NCBI GenBank assembly: GCA_024291935.2
Contig: CM044316.1
Coordinates: forward strand, 2,410,501 to 2,474,500
Direction of reading: 5' to 3'
Origin: Okapia johnstoni
Taxonomy: Eukaryota; Chordata; Mammalia; Artiodactyla; Giraffidae
DNA length: 64,000 nucleotides
The position numbers and the translations under genes are program-made. Shown here one piece after another: positions 57,601 through 59,844 of the stretch (the stretch's first letter is position 1; each line of letters begins with the position of its first letter). The notes below the pieces were generated by a model, which was not told the origin of the DNA, searched no databases, and worked only from the letters and a program-made list of their open reading frames with translations.

Positions 57601-59844
57601 TGCAGGAGTGTGATAACATTAAAAAGAACTCTTTAATATAGTTTGCTAAGAATTTTATGGCACAAACTGATGCTCAATCTTATCAAACATTTTGTCCCAA
57701 TGTATGACCTTCAAGTTCAATCAACTATTTGATTTTGTACTCATGGAGATGATCACATCTTTCTGCATTCAATCCAATGTCAAGCTTTCTACCTATCAAC
57801 GATGCCAACATTGACACCACGTGCAATCCTGAACTATGACTTTCACCATTCACCACTCGTGGATACACTGCTGAGTTCTTTTTATTAACATTTAATATGT
57901 GATTTTGACCTTGACACTCACAGTAGATTTTCTGGAATTTAATTCTCCCTGCCTTTCTAGTGCGATTTTGGTATCAACGCTATATTCTGGACATGAAGGA
58001 GTTATGGAGGATATCTCATTCTTCCCTCTCTAGGACCATCTCCATAAGCATGAAATAACAATTTTCCAAATATTTTGCATACCTTACTAGAAAACTACAG
58101 GGCTGAGAAGATTTTTCATCACTGGTACTACTGATTCACAAGTCACACACTCTTTAAATTTACTCTGTCTTCGTGTGTCCAATTATCACATAATCTCCTA
58201 GGATTTAGCCATACATCACAATTTTTCAAAGGTTTTACCATAAAATACTTTCTAATGTGCTCCAAAAAAGCCACATTCTAAGAGATGCATGGTGGGACCT
58301 GGGGTATATACACACCCACACATCCTGCTACACTGGCATAGTCTCAAACTCTCACATGCTGGCACCTAGGAGTCAATGTGGCATGGTAGCCACCCCTATT
58401 CAGTATGAAGACTCTCTTCCCAGAAAAAGCATAACCTGATTTCTCAGACTGCCTGACATTTCAGCCATGAGAAAGAGACACTCAATGACCACAACGAAAA
58501 TGCAAGGAAATAAAGGCTGCTTTGCCAGTCAGAGGCTGCTAGGACAGTAACTGCTTATTAGCAACACCTACTGATGTGGCAGAAGAGATTTTTTCCTTTC
58601 CATTTCTAAATTCATCAACTGATGCCAAGCAGAATACTGACCTGCAACATACAAACTTGTTCGAAGACAAACACAAAATTATATCTGATCTAAGAAGATC
58701 ACTCTAAATAGCACAGGTGACTATCAATAATCCTTTCTTTCCTCCCTTTGTAAGGCATGCCTGTATACTAAGTCGCTTCAGTTGTGTCCAACTTTTTGTG
58801 ATCCCATGGACTGTAGCCCATCAGACTCCTCTGTCCATGGTATTCTCCAGTCAAGAATACTGGAGTGAGTTGCCGTGCCCTCCTCCAGGGGATCTTCCCA
58901 AACCAGGGATCAAACCCACATCTCATGTGGCTCCTACATTGCAGGCAGATTCTTTACTGCTGAGCCACCAGGGAAGCCCCACTCTGTAAGGACCTGACAA
59001 CAAAACATGGTTGTTGTTTTTTCTTGCAACATACAGGCTACTGGAGCTTCTATATCCAGAGAAAGGAAGAAGTGGCATCCGAGAAACCTCAAATTCAATC
59101 ATCCGAAGTTCACTCCTGCAAGAATTCCAAGTAGGATTGTGTAGCCAGTATTTCCCCTAACCTGGAATCCATCAAATTGAAACACCCAAGAACTTGCATG
59201 AGGTACCAGATGAGGGCATGTGCTAGCTCTCAGGAAAGACAGATGATGGGAGGAAAGTCATATACTCCCAGGTCTACCTCAGCCCCCAAGCATCAGGGAG
59301 AGTCAGAGTCCCGACACCAAGAACACAAGCAAGGTTCTGGGAAGGTACTAAGACAGTGTGACTGAGTCTCCCTGCCTCCAAAGAGGTGGACAGAAATGGC
59401 CCTTCTTCACTGAAGGTGCTTCCTCCCCATCCACCCTTCCTCAGGGCCAAGATGATATGAAGATGAGACATTAAAGGCTACAGGCGAGTACACACATCTG
59501 TTGAGACTAAAAGCCATCCCTTCATCCTCTGCACACAGGCTAGCTCAGCATCCTCCTCAAGGACTGACCTTTGACGTCCAGGTGGAAGGAGACCTTCTGG
59601 CCCCCGGCCTCGCAGCTGTACTCCCCAGCGTCCGCCTTGCCCACCTGCTGCACCACCAGCCGCCGCCCACGGCCCGTGGCCTCCACACGCACTTTCGAGC
59701 TCGAACTCAGCTTCTTGCCATCCTTGTACCACGTCACCTCCGTCTGGGCCTGGGCCACCTCGCAGCTCAGCGTGGCACTCGCCCCCGCCACGGCCTGCAC
59801 TTCACTGCGTGCCGGCTGCTCCTTGGCAAACACCACCGAGGGCT
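430..59844 (-). CDS. OBSCN: Obscurin, tandem-Ig segment (partial gene, 29 coding exons)
   Basis: Minus-strand exons, each coding one Ig I-set domain, run from 59844 down to 430. All have AG acceptors and GT donors in phase 1, so they join into one frame of 27 Ig domains. Array domains with FAKEQ and WYKDGKKL motifs, followed by domains such as [13 protein letters not shown] and the CELSK..PVEWRKG type, match my memory of vertebrate obscurin. Obscurin is a very large muscle protein that links M-band/Z-disc titin to the sarcoplasmic reticulum. The start codon, the later FN3/SH3/DH-PH part and any kinase domains are outside the window. OBSL1 is unlikely because it has far fewer Ig domains and no FAKEQ array. 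Confidence 0.93.
841..920 (-). pseudogene. Second relic of an X1-type Ig exon
   Basis: This is the copy of the 51-130 relic, exactly 790 bp further on. The acceptor, the frame ([16 protein letters not shown]) and the in-frame TGA at 841-843 are the same. The shared stop shows the exon was already dead before the unit was duplicated. Confidence 0.7.
1235..1498 (-). CDS. OBSCN: Obscurin Ig exon X2
   Basis: This exon is 264 nt with acceptor cctcag|CTCTGCC and donor AGCG|GTAAGG. It opens [17 protein letters not shown] and has Cys 25, PVEWRKG and [10 protein letters not shown], so both core cysteines are kept. It lies between X1 and X3 in the local tandem array and differs from them at scattered positions only. 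Confidence 0.92.
1824..2087 (-). CDS. OBSCN: Obscurin Ig exon X3
   Basis: This exon is 264 nt with acceptor gttgcag|CTCTGCC and donor AGGG|GTAAAG. It opens [17 protein letters not shown] and contains [14 protein letters not shown] and [15 protein letters not shown]. It is the most N-terminal member of the X1-X3 trio. Only a 108-bp intron separates it from X4. A long open frame runs across that intron, but good splice sites on both sides argue against read-through being the normal form. Confidence 0.92.
2196..2462 (-). CDS. OBSCN: Obscurin Ig exon X4
   Basis: This exon is 267 nt (89 codons) with acceptor gtccacag|CTCGGCC and donor AAGG|GTAAGC. It opens [18 protein letters not shown]. The B-strand Cys precedes [16 protein letters not shown], and the F strand reads DSGQYFCCF with a double cysteine. 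Its opening and its GAATLRC block place it as a relative of the X1-X3 type that has diverged. Confidence 0.92.
2463..3396. other. Intron X5-X4
   Basis: This is a 934-bp intron. Its right two-thirds hold an MLT1-like LTR and a short A-run near 3124. The remaining sequence (2463-2670 and 3060-3396) shows nothing I can assign. Confidence 0.8.
2672..3055 (+). repeat. MLT1-like LTR (MaLR, ancient)
   Basis: The order of segments (a TGTTATGG-type start, 'tatttggagatagg', 'ggtgtccttacaag', 'gaccaggtgaagacacaggg', 'gatggccatctaga' and a terminal 'ccacccagtctgtggtac') is that of MLT1-type solo LTRs of mammals. No internal coding region is attached. It is an old, non-functional intronic copy. Confidence 0.75.
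3397..3663 (-). CDS. OBSCN: Obscurin Ig exon X5
   Basis: This exon is 267 nt with acceptor tctgcag|AGAAGCC and donor CATG|GTGAGC. It opens [19 protein letters not shown]. The core is [21 protein letters not shown], with an extra Cys just before the Trp, followed by [11 protein letters not shown]. Both core cysteines are present. Confidence 0.93.
4055..4327 (-). CDS. OBSCN: Obscurin Ig exon X6 (F-strand Cys absent)
   Basis: This exon is 273 nt (91 codons) with acceptor tctgaag|GCCAGAA and donor ACAG|GTAGGT. It opens [17 protein letters not shown] and has a double Cys in ATFCCRIS, then PVHWFLDK. The F strand reads [10 protein letters not shown], so the usual Tyr-x-Cys is replaced by Ile-x-Phe and the canonical B-F pair cannot form. 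It resembles the Cys-less class seen at X9, X11, X13, X15, X17 and X19. Confidence 0.92.
4877..6230 (-). mobile_element. BovB LINE, 5'-truncated
   Basis: The + strand is the reverse complement of BovB. At the low end is the 3' tail as a (TTGTTC)n run and the 'gttcagtc..taagtcgtgtctgactc' end. The minus strand then codes RTE reverse transcriptase pieces ([34 protein letters not shown]). The perfect 12-bp target duplication TAGATGGCACAT flanks it at 4865-4876 and 6231-6242. The frame is broken many times, so the copy is dead. An internal piece has been replaced by a SINE end at about 6041-6079. Confidence 0.93.
6429..6638 (-). mobile_element. Bov-tA SINE
   Basis: The reverse complement of the tRNA-Glu-derived ruminant SINE is recognisable from 'gttagtcactcagtcgtg', 'ctctgtccatggg', 'gatactggaat' and the end 'gagctaccacggaagcccc'. 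Confidence 0.88.
6650..6837 (-). mobile_element. CHR-type SINE
   Basis: The sequence has the landmarks 'tgtgggatcttagttccccaa', 'cagggattgaaccca' and 'aaccactgtaccaccagggaagtc', typical of the artiodactyl CHR-2 family. The A/T-rich tail lies at the low-coordinate end. Confidence 0.75.
7539..7805 (-). CDS. OBSCN: Obscurin Ig exon X7
   Basis: This exon is 267 nt with acceptor ccaccag|AAAAGGC and donor AAAG|GTTAGG. It opens [18 protein letters not shown]. The core is [20 protein letters not shown] and the F strand is [11 protein letters not shown]. Both cysteines are kept. Confidence 0.93.
8022..8288 (-). CDS. OBSCN: Obscurin Ig exon X8
   Basis: This exon is 267 nt with acceptor tttccag|AGAGGTC and donor GAAG|GTAACC. 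It opens [19 protein letters not shown]. The core is [21 protein letters not shown] and the F strand is [11 protein letters not shown]. It is a classic Cys/Trp/Tyr-x-Cys I-set domain. Confidence 0.93.
8289..9007. other. Intron X9-X8
   Basis: This is a 719-bp single-copy intron. I see no repeat family, RNA gene or extra exon. The open frames on either strand here lack codon bias and domain content. Confidence 0.7.
9008..9280 (-). CDS. OBSCN: Obscurin Ig exon X9 (F-strand Cys absent)
   Basis: This exon is 273 nt with acceptor gcccacag|AGCTGCA and donor AAAG|GTGGGT. It opens [18 protein letters not shown]. The core is [18 protein letters not shown]. The F strand is [11 protein letters not shown], where Val replaces Tyr and Phe replaces the Cys. 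It starts the alternating series that runs to X20. Confidence 0.92.
9281..10303. other. Intron X10-X9
   Basis: This is a 1-kb single-copy intron, GC-rich toward X10. I recognise nothing in it beyond the splice sites. Confidence 0.7.
10304..10570 (-). CDS. OBSCN: Obscurin Ig exon X10
   Basis: This exon is 267 nt with acceptor cctgcag|GGAAGCC and donor CATG|GTGCGT. It opens [18 protein letters not shown]. The core is [20 protein letters not shown] and the F strand is [10 protein letters not shown]. This is a Cys-containing ('even') member of the alternating series. Confidence 0.93.
10678..10944 (-). CDS. OBSCN: Obscurin Ig exon X11 (F-strand Cys displaced)
   Basis: This exon is 267 nt with acceptor ctggcag|AACGGAA and donor AAAG|GTGAGG. 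It opens [18 protein letters not shown]. The core is [20 protein letters not shown]. The F strand is DRGTVCISS: the Tyr position is Val, the Cys position is Ile, and a Cys sits between them pointing to the other face. This is an 'odd' member of the series. Confidence 0.92.
10994..11103 (-). repeat. 55-bp tandem duplication across the X12 donor site
   Basis: 10994-11048 and 11049-11103 are the same 55 bp with two mismatches. Each copy holds the last 16 nt of exon X12 plus a GTAGAG donor, so there are two candidate donors, before 11088 and before 11033. Use of the second would add 55 nt and shift the frame. Confidence 0.93.
11088..11354 (-). CDS. OBSCN: Obscurin Ig exon X12
   Basis: This exon is 267 nt if the first donor (GAAG|GTAGAG, before 11088) is used. 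That keeps phase 1 and the family length, which is why I chose it. The acceptor is ccgcag|ACATTCC. It opens [17 protein letters not shown]. The core is [20 protein letters not shown] and the F strand is [11 protein letters not shown] second identical donor lies 55 nt further into the intron. Confidence 0.92.
11473..11742 (-). CDS. OBSCN: Obscurin Ig exon X13 (F-strand Cys absent)
   Basis: This exon is 270 nt with acceptor atccacag|AGCAGTC and donor TCAG|GTGAGA. It opens [19 protein letters not shown]. The core is [20 protein letters not shown]. The F-strand region is TGPVHFTIG, with no Tyr-x-Cys and no D-x-G before it. It is one of the more divergent domains here. Confidence 0.9.
11908..12124 (-). 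mobile_element. Bov-tA SINE in intron X14-X13
   Basis: The sequence is the reverse complement of Bov-tA ('ctctgtccgtggga', 'caagaatactggagcgggttgcc', 'cttcccaacccaggg', 'ctttaccactaatgccacctggga'). It is well preserved and therefore fairly young. It ends 76 bp from the X14 donor. Confidence 0.9.
12201..12467 (-). CDS. OBSCN: Obscurin Ig exon X14
   Basis: This exon is 267 nt with acceptor acccccag|AGCTGCC and donor GAAG|GTTTGG. It opens [20 protein letters not shown]. The core is [20 protein letters not shown] and the F strand is [11 protein letters not shown]. It is an 'even', Cys-containing domain. The GTTTGG donor is weaker than its neighbours. Confidence 0.92.
12468..13214. other. Intron X15-X14
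   Basis: This is a 747-bp intron, pyrimidine- and C-rich on the + strand between 12640 and 12900. No transposon or exon is recognisable. The open frames here are low-complexity shadows. Confidence 0.7.
13215..13319 (-). CDS. OBSCN: Obscurin Ig exon X15b (3' part of a split Ig domain)
   Basis: This exon is 105 nt with acceptor ttcccag|GAAGGAC and donor AAAG|GTAATG. It codes [20 protein letters not shown] and the final strands of the domain. The F strand [11 protein letters not shown] has no Cys. Added to the 162-nt X15a it gives exactly 267 nt, the normal domain size. That confirms the two exons make one Ig domain. Confidence 0.92.
13439..13600 (-). CDS. OBSCN: Obscurin Ig exon X15a (5' part of a split Ig domain)
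   Basis: This exon is 162 nt with acceptor gccccag|GCCGGAA and donor GAAG|GTGAGA. It opens [18 protein letters not shown]. The core is [20 protein letters not shown], ending in the RIRQEG turn. The extra intron (119 bp) is phase 1 and falls between strands C' and E. This sequence is close to what I remember of human obscurin. Confidence 0.93.
13755..13908 (-). CDS. OBSCN: Obscurin Ig exon X16b (3' part of a split Ig domain)
   Basis: This exon is 154 nt with acceptor cttcacag|GACAATG and donor CAAG|GTGAGG. It begins [17 protein letters not shown] and has the F strand [11 protein letters not shown]. With X16a (113 nt) it totals 267 nt. The internal intron is phase 0, unlike the phase-1 split in X15. 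Confidence 0.92.
14017..14129 (-). CDS. OBSCN: Obscurin Ig exon X16a (5' part of a split Ig domain)
   Basis: This exon is 113 nt with acceptor cttcccag|AGCTGCC and donor GAAG|GTGCGT. It opens [18 protein letters not shown]. The core is [18 protein letters not shown], where the exon ends directly after the C-strand Trp-Leu-Lys. The intron to X16b is 108 bp. Confidence 0.92.
14321..14587 (-). CDS. OBSCN: Obscurin Ig exon X17 (both core Cys absent)
   Basis: This exon is 267 nt with acceptor ccccgtag|TGCGCCA and donor ACTG|GTGGGT. It opens [18 protein letters not shown]. The B strand is [16 protein letters not shown], with Val where Cys is usual. The F strand is [11 protein letters not shown], with Phe. 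Trp and D-x-G are kept, so the fold is probably normal without a Cys pair. Confidence 0.92.
14865..15131 (-). CDS. OBSCN: Obscurin Ig exon X18 (B-strand Cys absent)
   Basis: This exon is 267 nt with acceptor actccag|AGGCTCC and donor GAAA|GTGAGC, the only donor here without a final exonic G. It opens [18 protein letters not shown]. The B strand is [16 protein letters not shown] without Cys. The F strand is [11 protein letters not shown] with Cys. X17 and X18 share the unusual TMEVEL B strand. Confidence 0.92.
15132..16186. other. Intron X19-X18
   Basis: This 1.06-kb intron contains a Bov-tA SINE remnant and otherwise nothing I can assign. Confidence 0.75.
15335..15465 (+). mobile_element. 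Bov-tA SINE, 3' part
   Basis: The + strand reads 'ggcatggcaacccactccagtatttttgcctggagaatccc' and later 'ggggtcacaaagagtcgaacatgactgagcg', the 3' half of Bov-tA. It is followed by a short CA run. The tRNA-like head is missing. Confidence 0.87.
16187..16456 (-). CDS. OBSCN: Obscurin Ig exon X19 (F-strand Cys absent)
   Basis: This exon is 270 nt with acceptor gtccacag|TACCCCA and donor CGAG|GTGAGC. It opens [18 protein letters not shown]. The core is [20 protein letters not shown]. The F strand is [11 protein letters not shown] with neither Tyr nor Cys. It is the most N-terminal 'odd' domain of the alternating series. Confidence 0.93.
16620..16886 (-). CDS. OBSCN: Obscurin Ig exon X20
   Basis: This exon is 267 nt with acceptor cccctag|AGGTGGC and donor ATTG|GTATGC. 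It opens [18 protein letters not shown]. The core is [20 protein letters not shown] and the F strand is [11 protein letters not shown]. It is an 'even', fully canonical domain. Confidence 0.93.
17040..17324 (-). CDS. OBSCN: Obscurin Ig exon X21 with Pro/Glu/Arg-rich lead
   Basis: This exon is 285 nt (95 codons), the longest in the window, with acceptor cacccag|AGCCAGA and donor GAAG|GTGAGT. It starts with [16 protein letters not shown], a charged, proline-rich lead of about 16 residues that other exons lack, followed by [16 protein letters not shown]. The B strand has no Cys. The core has [12 protein letters not shown] and the F strand has [10 protein letters not shown]. It joins the FAKEQ array to the mixed domains and may act as a hinge (inference). 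Confidence 0.92.
17325..18649. other. Intron R1-X21
   Basis: This 1.3-kb GC-rich intron marks the change from the mixed Ig exons to the repeated FAKEQ exon array. No repeat family or exon is recognisable. Confidence 0.7.
18650..18925 (-). CDS. OBSCN: Obscurin FAKEQ Ig exon, array copy R1
   Basis: This exon is 276 nt (92 codons) with acceptor gtctgcag|AGCCTGT and donor ACAG|GTGGGT. It opens [20 protein letters not shown]. The core is [20 protein letters not shown] and the F strand is [20 protein letters not shown]. It is the most C-terminal and most divergent intact member: it has [15 protein letters not shown] where the R4-R8 copies have [14 protein letters not shown]. Confidence 0.94.
19604..20550 (+). 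mobile_element. L1 3' end (ruminant), interrupted by BovB
   Basis: The + strand carries the L1 ORF2 end and 3' UTR ('accctcttacactg..gtgggaatgc', 'tatgacccag..atcccactgctgggc', 'ggaagcaacctagatgtcca', then the A/T-rich tail 'cctccaattaaaattaatt'). It is 5'-truncated and non-coding. Confidence 0.88.
19764..19990 (+). mobile_element. BovB 3' end nested in L1
   Basis: The sequence 'gatgcaaagaactgactcattggaaaagacc' through 'tgagtgactgaactgaac' is the BovB 3' end. It splits the L1 between 'agctaggac' and 'aggatatggaag', which are adjacent in intact L1. The short repeat AGGAC/AGGAT at both borders fits a target duplication. Confidence 0.87.
21079..21200 (-). mobile_element. Bov-tA SINE fragment
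   Basis: The sequence 'tgctcagttgtgtccagccctttgcaacccc' to 'ccatttccttctcc' is the 3' half of Bov-tA in reverse. The tRNA-like head is missing. Confidence 0.82.
22075..22151. repeat. CA/TA microsatellite
   Basis: Two CA runs are separated by 'tataaatagacata' and flanked by TA runs. The sibling units lack it. Confidence 0.95.
23472..23747 (-). CDS. OBSCN: Obscurin FAKEQ Ig exon, array copy R2
   Basis: This exon is 276 nt with acceptor gtccccag|AGCCCAT and donor ACAG|GTCAGT. It opens [20 protein letters not shown]. The core is [20 protein letters not shown] and the F strand is [11 protein letters not shown]. It keeps EAKGCTRK, like R1's GCTR, placing it between R1 and the R4-R8 group in sequence as well as in position. 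Near the end it has HLGV where the others have HLDV. Confidence 0.94.
24474..24597 (-). mobile_element. CHR-type SINE
   Basis: The landmarks are 'cttgtgggatcttagttcccc', 'tggatcaaacctgtgccccctgcagtgg' and 'aaccactggaccgccagggaagccc'. Confidence 0.82.
24690..25960 (-). repeat. Ancient L1 fragment of the duplication unit (R3-R2 intron)
   Basis: This is antisense L1 ORF2 sequence on the + strand ('ctctaacccacctggagttcc', 'ctgaattcagtttccaagtattttg', 'tccgattttggtgtccatgttatg'). It aligns block by block with 20640-22420 but is shorter. Confidence 0.75.
27132..27412 (-). pseudogene. OBSCN: FAKEQ Ig pseudo-exon, array copy R3
   Basis: The homology to R1/R2 is clear ([21 protein letters not shown] core with several substitutions), but three lesions disable it. 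There is a 5-nt gain before the FAKEQ start, giving 281 instead of 276 nt and a frameshift. There is a TAG at the Gln of the GGQKV segment. The donor reads CACAG|GGGGTT instead of |GTCAGT. The acceptor AG survives. It should be skipped. Because flanking exons are phase 1, loss costs one domain but not the frame. Confidence 0.9.
27701..27810. repeat. 45-bp minisatellite
   Basis: A 45-bp unit starting 'cttcctagatgaagccagag' begins at 27701, 27746 and 27791 (third copy partial). Each unit is itself two similar halves of about 22 bp that share 'cttcctagat'. Other array units have a single half at the matching place (for example near 19180), so this is a local expansion. Confidence 0.92.
28184..28331 (+). 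mobile_element. BovB 3' end
   Basis: The sequence 'gatggctggatggcatcactgactcaatgga' to 'gactgagtgactgaactgaactgaa' is the BovB 3' terminus. It is severely 5'-truncated. Confidence 0.88.
29648..29820 (-). mobile_element. BovB 3' end
   Basis: The reverse complement of the BovB terminus is seen ('cagttgctcagtcgtgtccaa', 'ggactgcagcacaccaga', 'ttgagtcagtgatgccatccaaccatctcatcctctg'). Confidence 0.87.
30000..30216 (+). mobile_element. Bov-tA SINE, complete
   Basis: This is the full sense element. The tRNA-like head 'gggcttccctggtgactcagatgg' and B-box 'ggttcaatccctggg' are followed by the body 'ccactccagaatttttgcc' and the end 'gaaatgactgaatgacta'. Confidence 0.92.
30287..36790 (+). mobile_element. 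Near-full-length L1 (dead), interrupted by BovB
   Basis: A GC-rich 5' UTR runs from about 30287 to 31250. An ORF1 region with coiled-coil-like codons and 'agagtcccatataggataag' lies at about 31430-32050, and the ORF2 endonuclease/RT region at 32100-35800. A 3' UTR ends in 'acattgtaaagcagttgtatccca'. Without the 553-bp BovB the element is about 5.9 kb. Both reading frames are broken repeatedly; the longest ORF2 pieces are under 130 codons. Confidence 0.85.
36184..36736 (+). mobile_element. BovB 3' part nested in the L1 3' UTR
   Basis: The + strand codes the BovB C-terminus ([34 protein letters not shown]) and ends 'gactgagtgactgaactgaactgg'. The exact 10-bp duplication ATGGCAGAAA flanks it at 36174-36183 and 36737-36746. 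The two L1 halves join perfectly when it is removed. Confidence 0.94.
36952..37145 (-). mobile_element. BovB 3' end with 12-bp target duplication
   Basis: The sequence '(ttcag)n tcgctcagtcatgtccaact' to 'ctcctgcccccaatcc' is the BovB terminus in reverse. TTAGTTATCTGT occurs at 36940-36951 and again at 37146-37157. Confidence 0.93.
37628..38400 (+). mobile_element. DNA transposon remnant (Tigger/Tc1-like), interrupted by BovB
   Basis: The left end is 'caggcacaccttgttttattgtactttg' and the right end is 'cccataatatctcctaggcatgtct', which are imperfect inverted repeats (CAGGCAYACC type). TA lies next to both ends. The body ('atcgaaggtttgtgacaaccctgcatc', 'acagactacaatatagtgtaaacataac') matches a common mammalian non-autonomous family. 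I am unsure of the family name. Sibling units appear to lack it. Confidence 0.65.
37822..38116 (+). mobile_element. BovB 3' end nested in the DNA transposon
   Basis: The sequence 'aggaaataagtcctgaatattcattgg' to 'gagaaactgaactgaac' is sense BovB terminus. It separates two halves of the transposon that are contiguous in other copies of the family. Confidence 0.85.
38898..39173 (-). CDS. OBSCN: Obscurin FAKEQ Ig exon, array copy R4
   Basis: This exon is 276 nt with acceptor gtccccag|AGCCCTC and donor ACAG|GTCAGT. It opens [20 protein letters not shown]. The core is [20 protein letters not shown] and the F strand is [11 protein letters not shown]. It belongs to the EATGRGR group (R4, R6, R7, R8). 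A private change gives QHAGKADAG where the others have QQ. Confidence 0.94.
39259..39287 (-). pseudogene. Duplicated 5' tip of a FAKEQ exon with acceptor
   Basis: Some 85 bp upstream of R4 (gene sense) lies a second copy of the acceptor (gtccccag) and the first 29 nt of the exon (PSVVFAKEQ frame). It joins directly to sequence normally found elsewhere in the unit. No donor follows at a useful distance. It is probably a by-product of a small rearrangement. Confidence 0.85.
39882..43892 (-). mobile_element. BovB with inverted 5' part (twin priming), itself split by L1
   Basis: 39882-40585 is the BovB 3' part in minus orientation. About 40590-42086 plus 43849-43892 is the BovB 5' part in plus orientation, coding RTE endonuclease/RT pieces ([38 protein letters not shown]). 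The direct repeat TTGATGGTT at 39873-39881 and 43893-43901 brackets the whole, so it was one insertion event. A stop ends the RT frame at 41581. Confidence 0.9.
42087..43838 (+). mobile_element. L1 with inverted 5' part, nested in BovB
   Basis: About 42890-43838 is a sense L1 3' end with poly(A) at 43826-43837. About 42087-42885 is L1 RT-region sequence in the opposite orientation; the minus strand has a 218-codon open frame with [28 protein letters not shown] flanks it at 42077-42086 and 43839-43848. BovB is continuous without it. The minus frame is well preserved, which suggests a fairly young insertion. Confidence 0.92.
44080..45600 (-). repeat. Ancient L1 fragment of the duplication unit (R5-R4 interval)
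   Basis: This is antisense L1 ORF2 sequence ('aggtctctgacctgcctcgagtcagttc', 'tgctgaattcagtttactattattttgtggc', 'cagattttgatatcaatgatatg'). Confidence 0.75.
46192..46456 (-). pseudogene. OBSCN: FAKEQ Ig pseudo-exon, array copy R5
   Basis: This is a strongly decayed copy. The best block is 'actcagcttcttcccatccttataccac' ([12 protein letters not shown] on the minus strand), with weaker matches on both sides such as 'gtgctccttgaacaccactgagg'. It is about 265 nt long against 276, with indels, so no frame survives. The acceptor has become tgctgt|AGTCC and has lost its AG, and no donor is visible. R5 lies only about 0.7 kb from R6, so most of that unit was deleted. Confidence 0.8.
47144..47419 (-). 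CDS. OBSCN: Obscurin FAKEQ Ig exon, array copy R6
   Basis: This exon is 276 nt with acceptor gttcccag|AGCCCTT and donor ACAG|GTCAGT. It opens [20 protein letters not shown]. The core is [20 protein letters not shown]. The F strand [12 protein letters not shown] has Arg where the other copies have Gly. By my count 15 of 276 nt differ from R8. Confidence 0.94.
48280..49418 (-). repeat. Ancient L1 fragment of the duplication unit (R7-R6 intron)
   Basis: This is antisense L1 ORF2 sequence ('gaggttctaacccatcctgagttgac', 'gatgctcaatgttatcaaactttttg'). It continues at 52190-52560 beyond the insertions ('agtagattggtctggaatttcattctcc'). Confidence 0.75.
49419..50020 (+). mobile_element. L1 3' end
   Basis: The sequence 'cactgtttacaacagctaggacatggaagcaa' to 'gtatcctccaaataaaattaatt' is the terminal 600 bp of a ruminant L1, ending in an A/T-rich tail. 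Confidence 0.9.
50021..52110. other. 2.1-kb block absent from sibling units, origin unknown
   Basis: The block directly follows the L1 tail and stops where unit homology resumes near 52110. It contains a short stretch like a common old mammalian repeat ('caaagcactgttagatgctggggatacaaagg', about 50856-50890). I find no gene in it: the longest open frame, under 100 codons near 51100-51400, has no domain features. Confidence 0.6.
52563..54398 (+). mobile_element. BovB LINE, 5'-truncated
   Basis: This is sense BovB with RTE RT pieces ([45 protein letters not shown]) and the full 3' end ('ggacatggctgaacaacaact'). The RT active-site region reads RYTYDY instead of a YADD-like motif, and several stops follow, so it is dead. 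TTTAG flanks it (52558-52562 and 54399-54403). The sibling unit near 58200 shows the empty site. Confidence 0.9.
55556..55831 (-). CDS. OBSCN: Obscurin FAKEQ Ig exon, array copy R7
   Basis: This exon is 276 nt with acceptor gtccccag|AGCCCTC and donor ACAG|GTCAGT. It opens [20 protein letters not shown]. The core is [20 protein letters not shown] and the F strand is [18 protein letters not shown], with Ile where the others have Val. By my count 10 of 276 nt differ from R8, nine of them transitions. Confidence 0.94.
56690..58260 (-). repeat. Ancient L1 fragment of the duplication unit (R8-R7 intron)
   Basis: This is antisense L1 ORF2 sequence, uninterrupted here ('ctgaggtttctaacccaacatgagttgac', 'gatgctcaatcttatcaaacattttg', 'agtgcgattttggtatcaacgctat'). 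Confidence 0.78.
58756..58981 (-). mobile_element. Bov-tA SINE
   Basis: This is the reverse complement of Bov-tA with its head at the right ('ctgagccaccagggaagcccc'). CTTTGTAAGG before and CTCTGTAAGG after (58982-58991) form the target duplication with one mismatch. The matching position in the R7-R6 unit is empty. Confidence 0.92.
59569..59844 (-). CDS. OBSCN: Obscurin FAKEQ Ig exon, array copy R8
   Basis: This exon is 276 nt with acceptor gtccccag|AGCCCTC and donor AAAG|GTCAGT. It opens [20 protein letters not shown]. The core is [20 protein letters not shown] and the F strand is [11 protein letters not shown]. Private changes are QQVGKADAG and a final HLDVKG where other copies have HLDVTG. 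It is the most N-terminal domain in the window. Confidence 0.94.

Larger units (their letters stand above)
55832..59568. other. Intron R8-R7 (cleanest duplication unit)
   Basis: This 3.7-kb intron has only one young insertion (Bov-tA at 58.8 kb). It can be taken as the reference unit. The order is the R8 donor, about 550 bp of flank with the SINE, the old L1 fragment, about 860 bp of flank, then the R7 acceptor. Confidence 0.8.

Noticed and set aside
18650..59844. CRISPR-like or satellite reading of the regularly spaced repeats
   Set aside because: The repeats are 276-nt coding exons in large introns with splice sites. Spacing is in kilobases and the genome is mammalian.
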